From CAZDCD01 sp964503885 (GTDB lineage Bacteria; Bacteroidota; Bacteroidia; Bacteroidales; UBA10428): a stretch of 64,000 bases of DNA. Positions 8,381 through 17,779 of this stretch are shown here, one piece after another (position 1 is the stretch's first letter; each line of letters starts with the position of its first letter). The position numbers and the translations under genes were made by a program. Location: assembly GCA_964503885.1 (NCBI GenBank), contig CAZDCD010000003.1, forward strand, positions 182,763 through 246,762, given 5' to 3'. The notes beneath the pieces were generated by a model, which did no database searches, was not told the origin of the DNA, and saw nothing but the letters and a program-made list of their open reading frames with translations.

Positions 8381-9193
8381 TTAATTTTTTGATGTAAACG
8401 GGTAACGGATATTTTCGAATGAGGAAAGCTTAACTTTAACCGAACCAACAATTATCGGACTTTCAGCATATACAGGCAATTTGTTCCTGTCATTTGTAAT
8501 CCAAACCATCATCTCTTCGCCACCTTTAAAAACCGTTCCTGATACCAGACTTACAGCCAGTTTCAGGCATTCAAACTCCCCGACCTTCCTCACCTTTATT
8601 ATTTCTTTTCCAAGGTACCTGATGGAAATGTTTTCAAGCTGCCGGTCGAGCAATATTTTCAGCGGTATTGTATCGCCCGGACTGCAGGCCGAATAATCAA
8701 TCGTTCGTGCATAGTAAATCGCAGAAACCAGGTCAAATGTACAATCAGTGACCTGAATGGTATCTTTCACTTCGGGTTTCCTGTTCACGATATAAGAACT
8801 GCGGGCATATTTCCTATCGCGGTTGAAGATGTACCTGATGTCGATCTCATACCCTCCTTCCCTGACCATTCGTTTAAAATAATAAGGTTTAAGTGTATTT
8901 CTATCTGCCCAGGATTCATACCTGTCACGAACCTTAAAAAAAATATCCCACCCCGAGTAAGTATTCCCAAGACCCAGGAGATGGTATACCGTTTGATTGC
9001 CCAGACTCGACTGGTGGACAGAAAATGTTACTTCGCCTACCTCGGCCCAGATCACAAACCAATTGTATGAAACAATATATGTGAGCTTCTCTTCGGGATT
9101 AAAGTTAACCGGGTAAACCGTGCATTGCGGCTGGGATGAAAAAGGAAATGTGCAAAGCAAAAGCAAATAAAACAGGTATTGAATGAACTTCAT
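8381..9193 (-). CDS. DUF3108 domain protein, exported
   Basis: The ATG at 9193 gives a 270-residue protein beginning with a clear signal peptide (MKFIQYLFYLLLLCTFPF); an in-frame TTG four codons upstream is less likely. The mature part starts with YPVNFNPEEKLTYIVSYNWFVIWAEVGEVTF, the characteristic opening of DUF3108 proteins, which are predicted beta-rich periplasmic or outer-membrane-associated proteins common in Bacteroidota. The function is not established. The gene appears monocistronic, with about 100 bases separating it from the SiaC-like gene upstream. Confidence 0.85.
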   Translation of the reverse strand: MKFIQYLFYLLLLCTFPFSSQPQCTVYPVNFNPEEKLTYIVSYNWFVIWAEVGEVTFSVHQSSLGNQTVYHLLGLGNTYSGWDIFFKVRDRYESWADRNTLKPYYFKRMVREGGYEIDIRYIFNRDRKYARSSYIVNRKPEVKDTIQVTDCTFDLVSAIYYARTIDYSACSPGDTIPLKILLDRQLENISIRYLGKEIIKVRKVGEFECLKLAVSLVSGTVFKGGEEMMVWITNDRNKLPVYAESPIIVGSVKVKLSSFENIRYPFTSKN

Positions 9194-9299
9194 CGGAACA
9201 TGCAAAAGTGTCTCTTTATAGGTTTATGCCGGTGCGGGCTGCCGAAAAAAAACAATACCGGGAAGACCTCTTCCTCTGTATAATGTGGTAGATACTTAC

Positions 9300-9674
9300 C
9301 TACTGTGTTTCAATGAAATTGAATTTGGTTTCCAGTATTGATTCATAATATTCACCTCGTTCCATAATATCGTCGTCTCCTTCTTCGTAGTACCAGTTTA
9401 TCGTAAGCTTATGGCCTTTCTTGGAAATATCCACAAGGGCCCGGAGAATATGAAGGATGGCTTTTGATGAACCGCTGTTGAAATATTCCAGCTCAATATC
9501 AACCGTTGTAGACTCAGGGGGATTCTGGCAATAAAAATAGACCCACTCATACAGGTCGTCGTAAAATTTGGTTGCATCTTCAGGTATAGACCTCCCGCTG
9601 ATCCTAATTCTACCATCCATATTAAAGGATACTTCAGGCGTTTTCTTTGTGCTTTCGATGAGCAGGTTATCCAT
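9300..9674 (-). CDS. SiaC-family (DUF1987) regulatory phosphoprotein
   Basis: The ATG at 9674 gives a 124-residue protein starting MDNLLIESTKKTPEVSFN, as family members do; an in-frame start 11 codons earlier is unlikely. The region IELEYFNSGSSKAILHILRAL contains the serines of the STAS-like fold that, in the SiaABCD pathway of Pseudomonas, are phosphorylated by SiaB and dephosphorylated by SiaA. Here no SiaA, SiaB or SiaD neighbour is present, so the partner is encoded elsewhere. The role as a phosphorylation-switched signalling protein is inferred from the family. Confidence 0.8.
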   Translation of the reverse strand: MDNLLIESTKKTPEVSFNMDGRIRISGRSIPEDATKFYDDLYEWVYFYCQNPPESTTVDIELEYFNSGSSKAILHILRALVDISKKGHKLTINWYYEEGDDDIMERGEYYESILETKFNFIETQ

Positions 9675-10133
9675 ACTGTATGTTTTCTGCAACTCTCTAA
9701 TTATCAATCATTTTAAACGTTTGATAAAGATATTCCGTCTTCAGCAGAGCCTTGGCTGAGCAAGTTTATGAAAATTACCGTTAAATTTAGGCAGACATTT
9801 TTGGAAAAAAGGAACAATTCATCACAAATAATTAACAATTTATCAAAAAAACAGGCTATTGCATAAATCTGATAATTAATCTTAAACCAAAAAACACAGT
9901 TTTTCGGATGGCTTAACAGCAGACTCGTGAAGATAATTTTTCCAAAAGCAAAAAGCCGGCAGTATCTTACCAATGGTATGCAATTCACTTATTTTATGTA
10001 CCAGGTTGTTTGGTATAGACTATTAGTCTGGCAGACACTAATGGTGCCGTCTCTGATCAATTCTGGCAGTATACCTGAAGTTCGCAGCTGAAGCATATCA
10101 AATAAATGAAACATCATCGGGAGATCCGCCTTA
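9675..10133. other. Intergenic region without a supported gene, about 460 bases
   Basis: The region between the SiaC-like gene and tsaD is AT-rich. A 91-codon minus-strand frame at 9713-9988 exists, but its composition (many F, L, C, I) reflects AT-rich DNA rather than coding. A weak imperfect palindrome (ATTAGTCT / AGACACTAAT) lies near 10022-10042. No promoter could be assigned with confidence. Confidence 0.5.
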
Positions 10134-11153
10134 TTACATCTTCATCCGGGCCTGAGGGGTGATATGATGAGAAGAAAATTGGCCGCTGAGGTATTTATAA
10201 TACCCGGTAATTGCTATCATGGCTGCATTATCTGTAGAAAATCGTAGTTCCGGAAAATACATGTTCCAGGATCGTTTCGATCCCTCGCCAAGCACTGCCT
10301 CTCGCAAACCGGAATTGGCCGCAACGCCTCCGGCGACAGCAATTTCACGAATACCCGAGGTTTCAGAAGCGCGGATAAGCTTAACCATTAAAATCTCTAT
10401 TATGCTGTTTTGTATGGATGCACAAAGATCATCGCGGTGTTCTTGTATAAATTGCCGGTCGTTTTTCACTTTGTCCTGAAGAAAGTACAGGAACGATGTT
10501 TTAAGTCCGCTGAAACTGAAATCAAGGCCATCGATGCGGGGCTTATTAAATTTAAAAGCATACCGGTTGCCATTCTTTGCATACTTATCGATCAACGGTC
10601 CTCCCGGATAAGGCAGGCCCATGACCTTGGCACATTTATCGAAAGCCTCACCTGCTGCGTCATCTATGGTCTCTCCGATAGTATCGGTTTGCAGATGGTC
10701 TTTTACGACAACAAGCTGGGTATGTCCTCCCGAGACCAGAAGGCATAAGAACGGGAATTCTGGCAAGGTTTTTGATTCATTTTTTTTTAAAATGAAGTGA
10801 GCCAGAATATGAGCCTGAAGATGGTTGACATCAATGAGGGGGATATTTTTGGATAAAGCCAGGCCTTTGGCAAAGGAAGTTCCGACAAGCAGGGATCCCA
10901 TCAATCCGGGGCCTCTTGTGAAAGCAACAGCGTTGACATCATTCATGCTTTTACCGGCTTCCTTCAGTGCGGTATCGACCACCGGAATTATGTTCTGCTG
11001 GTGCGCTCTTGAAGCGAGCTCAGGGACCACACCCCCGAATTTCCTGTGAACATCCTGACCCGCTATTATGCTCGACAGGATATATCCGTCTTCAATAATT
11101 GCAGCAGCAGTATCATCACATGAAGACTCAATTCCTAGAATAATGATACTCAT
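10134..11153 (-). CDS. tsaD: tRNA N6-adenosine threonylcarbamoyltransferase TsaD
   Basis: A 339-residue protein of the Kae1/TsaD family that transfers the threonylcarbamoyl group to A37 of ANN-decoding tRNAs, working with TsaB, TsaE and TsaC. The N-terminus LGIESSCDDTAAAI is diagnostic of the ASKHA fold. The metal-binding HxxxH motif is visible as HLQAH (His111 and His115), followed by LVSGGHTQLVVV and VAGGVAANSGLR. Length and start (ATG 11153) are normal. It is transcribed divergently from tamB; the shared gap is only about 60 bases. Confidence 0.97.
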   Translation of the reverse strand: MSIIILGIESSCDDTAAAIIEDGYILSSIIAGQDVHRKFGGVVPELASRAHQQNIIPVVDTALKEAGKSMNDVNAVAFTRGPGLMGSLLVGTSFAKGLALSKNIPLIDVNHLQAHILAHFILKKNESKTLPEFPFLCLLVSGGHTQLVVVKDHLQTDTIGETIDDAAGEAFDKCAKVMGLPYPGGPLIDKYAKNGNRYAFKFNKPRIDGLDFSFSGLKTSFLYFLQDKVKNDRQFIQEHRDDLCASIQNSIIEILMVKLIRASETSGIREIAVAGGVAANSGLREAVLGEGSKRSWNMYFPELRFSTDNAAMIAITGYYKYLSGQFSSHHITPQARMKM

Positions 11154-11213
11154 TTGCTTTTTTCTGAACTTTTTTTACTTTTTTTGCGTTGATCTACTAT
11201 AGTTTGCAAAGTT

Positions 11214-14200
11214 ATCAAAAAGGTCATTAAAATATTAGCTCTTCTTGCCATTATAGCCCTGGTTATTCCGGCCTCTTTTTTTATTGCATTGCAAAGCAGC
11301 AAATTCCAGACATACATATCCAAAAATGTGCTTGATTTTATATCTGTAAATCTGAATGCCGAGGTTTCGATAGGAAGTGTGAATTTTACTTTTTTTAACC
11401 GGATTGTACTCAAGAATCTGTATATTGAAGACCAGGCAGGAGATACCCTTATTTATGCGCGTAAGGTCAGTGCGAATATTACCCGTTTTAATCCGAAACT
11501 AAAAAAAATCACCATCGGTCAGGTGAATTTTCAGCAGGCATTCATAAATCTTTATATCGATTCCACAAAGACGATAAATATAAAATTTCTTGCTGACCGT
11601 TTCAGTAAAAAGAGAACGGGGGAAAAGGCGCCCTGGGATATTGAATTTAAAAATGTTGAACTGGCTGATAGCCGATTTTACCTTAAAACAGCTGATAACA
11701 AAGGGCCCGGTAAAAATAACGACGGAATTAATTTCTCCGATCTTAAACTATTCAACCTGAATATTGATGCAAAACGGTTTAAACCTCACGGTGATACCCT
11801 GAGTTTTATTATAAACAGCCTTAATTTTAATGATCAAAGCGGTTTTGTGCTTAGCAGCTTCAATGCCCGAACCAGCATCTGCAAAAGCCATTTCCTTTTT
11901 GAAGAGGTAGCTTTCAGGACTCCATATTCTTCGGTAAACGGTGAAAAAATAAATCTCTACTTCACAAATTATTCCGACTTCAATGCAAAAACAGTGTTTG
12001 ATAAAATCAAATTGGATATCGATCTGAATAAATCAAATGTGAATTTTACTGATCTCGCCTATTTTGTTCCCCTGTTCTCAAAGACCTACCAGGATATTTC
12101 TTTTACCGGAAGGGTGAAAGGAACGATTAACAATTTTACCGGAAAAGACATCCACCTTGAATTTGGTAAACAATCTGAACTAGTTGGTGAATTCAGTCTG
12201 AATGGGTTGCCGGTAATCAGGGAAACCTTTATCTATGCAAAATTGAAAAATCTGCATACCAATTATGAAGATCTCAGGGAATTTATTCTGCCGGGGAACA
12301 GGAAATTTACCATTCCCGAGATGATCCGGAAAATGGACAGGCTTACTTATAAAGGAGAGTTTACAGGCTTCATCAATGATTTTGTGGCATACGGAAGCCT
12401 GAAATCGAACCTTGGACTGATTAAGACCGACCTTCTGTTTAAACCCGACAAAGAAAATAAGATATTGTTCAACGGAAGCCTGCAGTCAGAGGATTATCAG
12501 CTTGGATCTCTGTTTGAAAATCAAGATATCGGGAATATCTCCATGAAGATTAACGCCAACGGATGGATCGCTTCCAGGAAAACAGTCTTTGCCAGCCTTA
12601 ACGGAACAATCAGCAATTTTGAATACAAACTTTACAAATACAACAACATCAGCCTTACCGGTGTCATACAGGACAAAAAATACACTGGCGAGGTTGCAGT
12701 CAATGATCCGAATCTAAGCTTTGCCTTTAACGGCCTCATCGATTTCTCCAAAGAAACAGCCCGGTACGATTTTCTTGCATCGGTTGCAAAAGCCAATCTC
12801 TATGCGCTCAACATCGATAAATCCGATAAGAAACAAACAGTATCCTTCGATATCAGGGCAAAAGCCAGGGGGAACACCCTTAACGAACTTACCGGTGAAA
12901 TAAAGCTGATCAATTCGTTGTTTACCAAGAAAGACAGGCAGATCCAGATCTATGATATTGATATTGTGGCCTCAGACACTCTCGGGGAGAAAAGGATCGA
13001 TCTCAAATCAGATTTTCTGGATGCAAGCCTCACCGGTAATTATGAAATCGATAAGATAGGCAGCTCATTTCAGAAATTTCTGTACACGTATCTACCGGCC
13101 CTGGTTGATTCATCTGAGGCCGGAATCATCGTTGATCTGAAAAACAGTTTTAAATTTAATGTTGTCTTTAAGAACTCCAAACCCATTTTTGACTTCTTCT
13201 TTCCTGATTATCTGATTGCCGATCAGACGCGTTTGGAAGGAGAATATGAGCCTGATTCCAGCCGGCTTTTTATCTTTGCTCAATCTCCCCTTTTAACGGC
13301 AAAAGGAAACAGTTGGGAAAATGTTTACATTAACATCATGTCTGATGACAGCATCCTGACGCTTAATTCGGGTAGTGAAAATCTTATGATCCAGGATAAA
13401 ATAAGCCTTGAGAACTTTACAATACATTCAAATACCGAATCGGATAAAATCACACTTCTGTTGAGATGGAACAACTGGGATTCCACATTATACAGAGGAT
13501 CGATCAAAGCTTCACTTAGTTTCGGGAAAGGAGCGGGTTCAAAAAGCCCGTCGATGCTCGTTAGTTTATTGCCCACTAAAGTGATCACCTATGATACACT
13601 CTGGAATATAAATGCGGGAAGCATCCACATAACAAAAAATGATCTGGAATTTTCGGATATTCTGATCAACCATGGAGAACAGTTTTTCAAAATTTACGGT
13701 AAAATATCGGAAAACCCGAACGACCAGCTTTTCGCTGAATTTCATGACTTTAATCTTGGGAATATCAATACATTCATCAGCTCTTCGGGTTTTGACATCA
13801 AAGGAATTCTGAATGGAGAAGCTACTGTTTCGAACGTTTTTGAAAATCCGCTTTTTTACGCGGGATTAGCTGTTGATTCTCTTATTATTAATAATGAGAC
13901 CCTCGGATATACTTACGTGAATTCGCAATGGAAGAACAGCAGTAAATCGGTTGTGCTCGATGCTTATGCCAAAAGGGGATTGCTTAAGACCCTGAGTCTG
14001 AAAGGTGAGTATTTTCCACTTGATGGAGGTAAGCTTAACTTTGATCTGGAACTGAACAAGCTCAGGTTAAATATCTTTGATCCCTATGTCCGGAAAATTG
14101 CAAAAGATCTTAAAGGCCTTGCATCTGGAAGTTTGAAAGTGGAAGGATCATTGAAGCAGCCTGTGGTAAATGGAGAAATCATGGTGCAGAAGGCAACCTT

Positions 14201-15665
14201 CATGATCAATTATCTGCAGACGCAGTACTATTTTACAAATGCTATTCGAATAGTCAAAAACAACGCGCTTCTCGACCATATTATTGTCACCGATCAGTTC
14301 GGCAATCAGGCCGATGTGAATGGCGTGGTATCAAACAACTATCTCCGCAATTTTAAATTCAATTTCACGATCAATGCAGAAAATTTTCATTTTCTGAATA
14401 CTACCCAGAGCGATAATAACCAGTTTTACGGCACCGCCTTTGCAACCGGGATCATTAAAATAACAGGCCGCCCGAAAAATATTACGATAGACATTACCGC
14501 GAAGACTGAAAGGAATACCAGGTTCTTCATTCCGTTGTCAAGCAGTGAACAGATATCGGAATATAATTTTGTTTCGCTGACCTTACCCGGTGAAAGTGAA
14601 GACGATAAGACCCAGGAAGAAAAATACAAAGTTGACCTTAGCGGTATACAAATGAACTTTGACCTTGAGGTTACACCCGATGCGCAGGTGCAGATGATAT
14701 TTGATCCTACGGTTGGTGATATCCTCGAAGGAAGGGGTTACGGTAACCTTAAGCTTCAGATCAATACCCTGGGTAAGTTCAATATGTACGGGAATTATGT
14801 GGTCGAAGAGGGCGATTACCTCTTTACCATGCTGAATCTGTTCAACAGAAAATTCAATATCGATTATGGCGGTACCATTTCCTGGAACGGCTCTCCTCTC
14901 GATGCCATAATTAATCTGACGGCGATATACAGGACGAAGTCATCACTTAGCAGCCTATTCGGACCGGCAGAAGAATACAAATCAAAAACCACGGTAGATT
15001 GTGTAATCAAGATGACCGACAAACTTATGAACCCGACTATAAGGTACGACATCAATCTTCCATATTCAGACGAAATCACAAAGGAAAAAGTAAAAAATAC
15101 AATCAATACCAGTGACGAACTGATTAAACAGTTCTCTTCCCTGCTGGTAATGAACAGTTTCATGCCTGAAAACCGGACAGGGAGCGCGGATTTAATGACT
15201 CAATCTCCATACAGCAATGTGGCAAGCTCGAATGCAAGCGAGCTTTTATCGAACCAGTTGAGCAACTGGCTTTCACAGATCAACAATAACCTGGATATAG
15301 GGGTTAACTACCGGACCGACAGGCAGTTGAAAAGTGATGAAGTGGAGCTGGCCTTGTCGATGCTTATGTTCAACGACCGGTTAACCGTTTACGGAAATGT
15401 GGATGTACCCACAAATGCCACCAAAAATACAGCCAGCAATGTTGTTGGCGATGTTGACCTTGATTACAAAATAACAAAAAACGGGAAAATCCGGGTCAAA
15501 GCATTCAACCATTCCAACGAGAATATGTTGAATGTACCCTACACCCAGGGATTCGGCTTTGTATTCAAGGAAGAGTTCAATACATTCGGAGAACTGATGA
15601 AGAGGTATTGGCTTGCACTAACCGGTGATAATAAAAAGAAAAAACCGATCGATATCAGCAACTGA
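11214..15665 (+). CDS. tamB: TamB-like translocation/assembly module protein (start codon uncertain)
   Basis: A very large protein (about 1,480 residues) of the TamB/YtfN/AsmA-like family, which spans the periplasm from an N-terminal inner-membrane anchor and is linked to outer-membrane protein assembly or lipid transport. The long beta-rich middle and the C-terminal DUF490 region (DLEVTPDAQVQMIFDPTVGD, GNYVVEEGDYLFTMLN) are diagnostic. The frame is open from just after a TGA at 11190. Its hydrophobic anchor (KKVIKILALLAIIALVIPAS) is encoded at about 11217-11276, upstream of the first TTG (11289). No ATG, GTG or TTG precedes it, so the given start is the ATC codon in the position where homologues would have Met. 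An alternative is a truncated start at 11289. Downstream is exbB. Confidence 0.85.
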   Translation: MKKVIKILALLAIIALVIPASFFIALQSSKFQTYISKNVLDFISVNLNAEVSIGSVNFTFFNRIVLKNLYIEDQAGDTLIYARKVSANITRFNPKLKKITIGQVNFQQAFINLYIDSTKTINIKFLADRFSKKRTGEKAPWDIEFKNVELADSRFYLKTADNKGPGKNNDGINFSDLKLFNLNIDAKRFKPHGDTLSFIINSLNFNDQSGFVLSSFNARTSICKSHFLFEEVAFRTPYSSVNGEKINLYFTNYSDFNAKTVFDKIKLDIDLNKSNVNFTDLAYFVPLFSKTYQDISFTGRVKGTINNFTGKDIHLEFGKQSELVGEFSLNGLPVIRETFIYAKLKNLHTNYEDLREFILPGNRKFTIPEMIRKMDRLTYKGEFTGFINDFVAYGSLKSNLGLIKTDLLFKPDKENKILFNGSLQSEDYQLGSLFENQDIGNISMKINANGWIASRKTVFASLNGTISNFEYKLYKYNNISLTGVIQDKKYTGEVAVNDPNLSFAFNGLIDFSKETARYDFLASVAKANLYALNIDKSDKKQTVSFDIRAKARGNTLNELTGEIKLINSLFTKKDRQIQIYDIDIVASDTLGEKRIDLKSDFLDASLTGNYEIDKIGSSFQKFLYTYLPALVDSSEAGIIVDLKNSFKFNVVFKNSKPIFDFFFPDYLIADQTRLEGEYEPDSSRLFIFAQSPLLTAKGNSWENVYINIMSDDSILTLNSGSENLMIQDKISLENFTIHSNTESDKITLLLRWNNWDSTLYRGSIKASLSFGKGAGSKSPSMLVSLLPTKVITYDTLWNINAGSIHITKNDLEFSDILINHGEQFFKIYGKISENPNDQLFAEFHDFNLGNINTFISSSGFDIKGILNGEATVSNVFENPLFYAGLAVDSLIINNETLGYTYVNSQWKNSSKSVVLDAYAKRGLLKTLSLKGEYFPLDGGKLNFDLELNKLRLNIFDPYVRKIAKDLKGLASGSLKVEGSLKQPVVNGEIMVQKATFMINYLQTQYYFTNAIRIVKNNALLDHIIVTDQFGNQADVNGVVSNNYLRNFKFNFTINAENFHFLNTTQSDNNQFYGTAFATGIIKITGRPKNITIDITAKTERNTRFFIPLSSSEQISEYNFVSLTLPGESEDDKTQEEKYKVDLSGIQMNFDLEVTPDAQVQMIFDPTVGDILEGRGYGNLKLQINTLGKFNMYGNYVVEEGDYLFTMLNLFNRKFNIDYGGTISWNGSPLDAIINLTAIYRTKSSLSSLFGPAEEYKSKTTVDCVIKMTDKLMNPTIRYDINLPYSDEITKEKVKNTINTSDELIKQFSSLLVMNSFMPENRTGSADLMTQSPYSNVASSNASELLSNQLSNWLSQINNNLDIGVNYRTDRQLKSDEVELALSMLMFNDRLTVYGNVDVPTNATKNTASNVVGDVDLDYKITKNGKIRVKAFNHSNENMLNVPYTQGFGFVFKEEFNTFGELMKRYWLALTGDNKKKKPIDISN

Positions 15666-15763
15666 AATAATTTGCTGTTTTGCACAGTTAATAATTAATG
15701 AAAAAAAAATAATTCTCATTGCACAGCGTTTTATACTTTTACTCAAACTTTAATGCTGAAGGT

Positions 15764-16462
15764 ATGATGATTTTATTGCAGACCGACCTTTCCGGAGCAG
15801 CCGCTCAAGTTACCGGCAATGGCGCATCGGAAATATCCCTGTCGTTTGTGGAACTTGCCATCAAAGGTGGATGGGTAATGATTCCTATAGTAATCCTCTC
15901 AATAATAGCTATATATATCTTCTCAGAAAGGTATTTTGCTATAAACAAAGCATCAAAATTCGATGTGAACTTCATGAACAGGATCAAGGATTATATTCAC
16001 GAAGGCAAACTGGATTCGGCCCATGCTCTTTGCCAGTCATTCAAGAACCCTGTTGCCCGCATGATTGAAAAGGGTATAAACCGTATCGGCCGTCCGCTGA
16101 ATGATGTAAATGCTGCAATTGAAAATATCGGAAAACTTGAGATCTACAAGCTGGAAAAGGGGTTACCGGTGCTTGCCACCTGTGCCGGAGGAGCGCCGAT
16201 GCTTGGTTTTCTGGGAACAGTTATGGGAATGGTACGAGCCTTCTACGATATGTCCATGTCGGGAAGCAATATAGATGTGTCCTTATTATCGAATGGTATT
16301 TATACAGCCCTGATCACCACCGTGGCAGGACTGATCGTGGGAATTCTTTCTTATTTCGCATACAATATTTTGGTAACCAAGGTAGAGCAAGTAGTGTTCA
16401 GGCTTGAGGCCAGCACTACCGAATTTATGGATCTTCTGAATGAACCGGCAAAACGAGCCTGA
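15764..16462 (+). CDS. exbB: ExbB/TolQ/MotA-family proton channel protein
   Basis: From the ATG at 15764 the protein has about 232 residues and three membrane segments: WVMIPIVILSIIAIYIF, then PMLGFLGTVMGMVRAF and TALITTVAGLIVGILSYFAYN. These are hallmarks of ExbB/TolQ, the pentameric part of the inner-membrane motor that uses the proton gradient to energise TonB. A second ATG follows directly. The TTG 15 codons upstream is unlikely. The gene starts an operon with exbD (14 bases) and tonB (10 bases), which would energise TonB-dependent receptors such as the SusC protein at 49.6 kb. Confidence 0.92.
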   Translation: MMILLQTDLSGAAAQVTGNGASEISLSFVELAIKGGWVMIPIVILSIIAIYIFSERYFAINKASKFDVNFMNRIKDYIHEGKLDSAHALCQSFKNPVARMIEKGINRIGRPLNDVNAAIENIGKLEIYKLEKGLPVLATCAGGAPMLGFLGTVMGMVRAFYDMSMSGSNIDVSLLSNGIYTALITTVAGLIVGILSYFAYNILVTKVEQVVFRLEASTTEFMDLLNEPAKRA

Positions 16463-16476
16463 AAAAAAAACCAATT

Positions 16477-16884
16477 ATGAGTCTGAGTTCCAGAAATAAA
16501 GTCAGCGTACAATTCAGCATGTCGGGAATGACCGATATCGTCTTCCTGCTGTTGATCTTTTTTATGCTGACTTCAACACTTATAGCCCCGAACGCATTAA
16601 AATTGCTGCTTCCGCAGAGCAACAGCCAGGTAGCTGCAAAACCCGTAGTCAGCGTATCGGTTACCAAAGACCATAAATTTTACGTTGACCGCCTGCAGGT
16701 CTCTCAATCCGATCTCGAAACATATTTACAACGAAACCTCAGGGCTTACCGCCTGAAATATAACGAAGATCCTACTATTTCCCTGAATGCCGACAGATCG
16801 GTCGAGCTTGAATACGTGGTAGACATCATGAACATCGCCAGGAGAAATAACTATAAGCTTATACTGGCAACAACACCCGAATAA
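16477..16884 (+). CDS. exbD: ExbD/TolR-family biopolymer transport protein
   Basis: A 135-residue protein with one N-terminal membrane helix and a small periplasmic domain. The segment FSMSGMTDIVFLLLIFFMLTS contains the conserved membrane aspartate (in MTDIVF) used in proton translocation by ExbD/TolR. The C-terminal domain ends VDIMNIARRNNYKLILATTPE, as in the family. It lies between exbB and tonB with short spacers, which supports a three-gene motor operon. Confidence 0.93.
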   Translation: MSLSSRNKVSVQFSMSGMTDIVFLLLIFFMLTSTLIAPNALKLLLPQSNSQVAAKPVVSVSVTKDHKFYVDRLQVSQSDLETYLQRNLRAYRLKYNEDPTISLNADRSVELEYVVDIMNIARRNNYKLILATTPE

Positions 16885-16894
16885 AAGATACACC

Positions 16895-17713
16895 ATGCCT
16901 AAAGACAGAAATGGCATATTGGGTACTATAATTTTTCACGGATTAATACTCATCCTGTTATTGATCTTCGGATTTTCCACACACCTTCCGCTACCGGGAG
17001 AACAAGGCATTCTCGTCAATTTTGGTGACAGTCAGTCCGGTATAGGAGACATTGAACCGGCTGTGGCTGAATCCAGGAAAACAGAAAATATAAATGAGCA
17101 ACCTCAATTACCTCAGGAGGCTGTAAAATCTGAAGTGCTCGAAAACATCATGACACAGGATTTTGAAGATGCTCCTACAGTTCAGGTTAAGAAAAAAAAT
17201 GTGAAAAGGAAGCAGGAAGAGACGGTTAAGGAAGTTACCAAACCGGTAGAAACGCCGAAAACTGAGGAGAAAAAAGTAGAAGAGAAACCAAAGGTAAACG
17301 CCAGGGCTCTTTACACAGGGAAAAATACAGGCACTACCCAGACGGGATCACAGGGTATCGGTCAGAACGGTGGGAACCAGGGTTCTCCGGACGGATCGAC
17401 TGAATCGGACAATTATCTTGGTCAGGGGCTTGGAACAGAAGGTGTATCAGTCAATCTTGAAGGACGGGGTGGTATCAGCCTGCCTCTTCCATCAAAGAAT
17501 TACCAGAAACAGGGCGTTATTGTTGTTGAAATTCTTGTAGACCGGAGTGGAAATGTGGTGAGTGCCCGCGAAGGAGTCAGGGGATCCACCACCACCGATG
17601 TTACCCTCCTGAAGCTGGCCAGGGAAGCAGCGTTAAGGTCGAGATTCACTTCGAAGGACGATGCTCCGGTGCATCAGAAAGGTACAATTACCTATACATT
17701 TAAACTCAATTAA
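16895..17713 (+). CDS. tonB: TonB-family energy transducer
   Basis: A 272-residue protein with an N-terminal membrane anchor (about residues 6-27), a long charged, lysine/glutamate/proline-rich linker (about 60-150), a Gly/Gln/Asn-rich segment, and a C-terminal TonB-like domain (from about residue 195: GVIVVEILVDRSGNVVSARE, ending GTITYTFKLN). This matches TonB proteins that span the periplasm and transmit energy from ExbB/ExbD to outer-membrane receptors. It closes the exbB-exbD-tonB operon. The receptor it serves cannot be told from sequence. Confidence 0.9.
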   Translation: MPKDRNGILGTIIFHGLILILLLIFGFSTHLPLPGEQGILVNFGDSQSGIGDIEPAVAESRKTENINEQPQLPQEAVKSEVLENIMTQDFEDAPTVQVKKKNVKRKQEETVKEVTKPVETPKTEEKKVEEKPKVNARALYTGKNTGTTQTGSQGIGQNGGNQGSPDGSTESDNYLGQGLGTEGVSVNLEGRGGISLPLPSKNYQKQGVIVVEILVDRSGNVVSAREGVRGSTTTDVTLLKLAREAALRSRFTSKDDAPVHQKGTITYTFKLN

Positions 17714-17779
17714 CCGCGGTACCTATTAATCAATTTACAGTGGTGTTTATTATGCCGTTGTAGCAAACTGCATTCTTTC

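Noticed and set aside
9713..9988. A 91-codon minus-strand frame between the SiaC-like gene and tsaD
   Set aside because: Composition is dominated by F, L, I and C as expected of AT-rich noncoding DNA, no domain is visible, and no start context supports it.
11150..11413. An 87-codon minus-strand frame overlapping the tsaD and tamB starts
   Set aside because: It overlaps the tamB anchor and coding region on the opposite strand and has no recognisable protein features.
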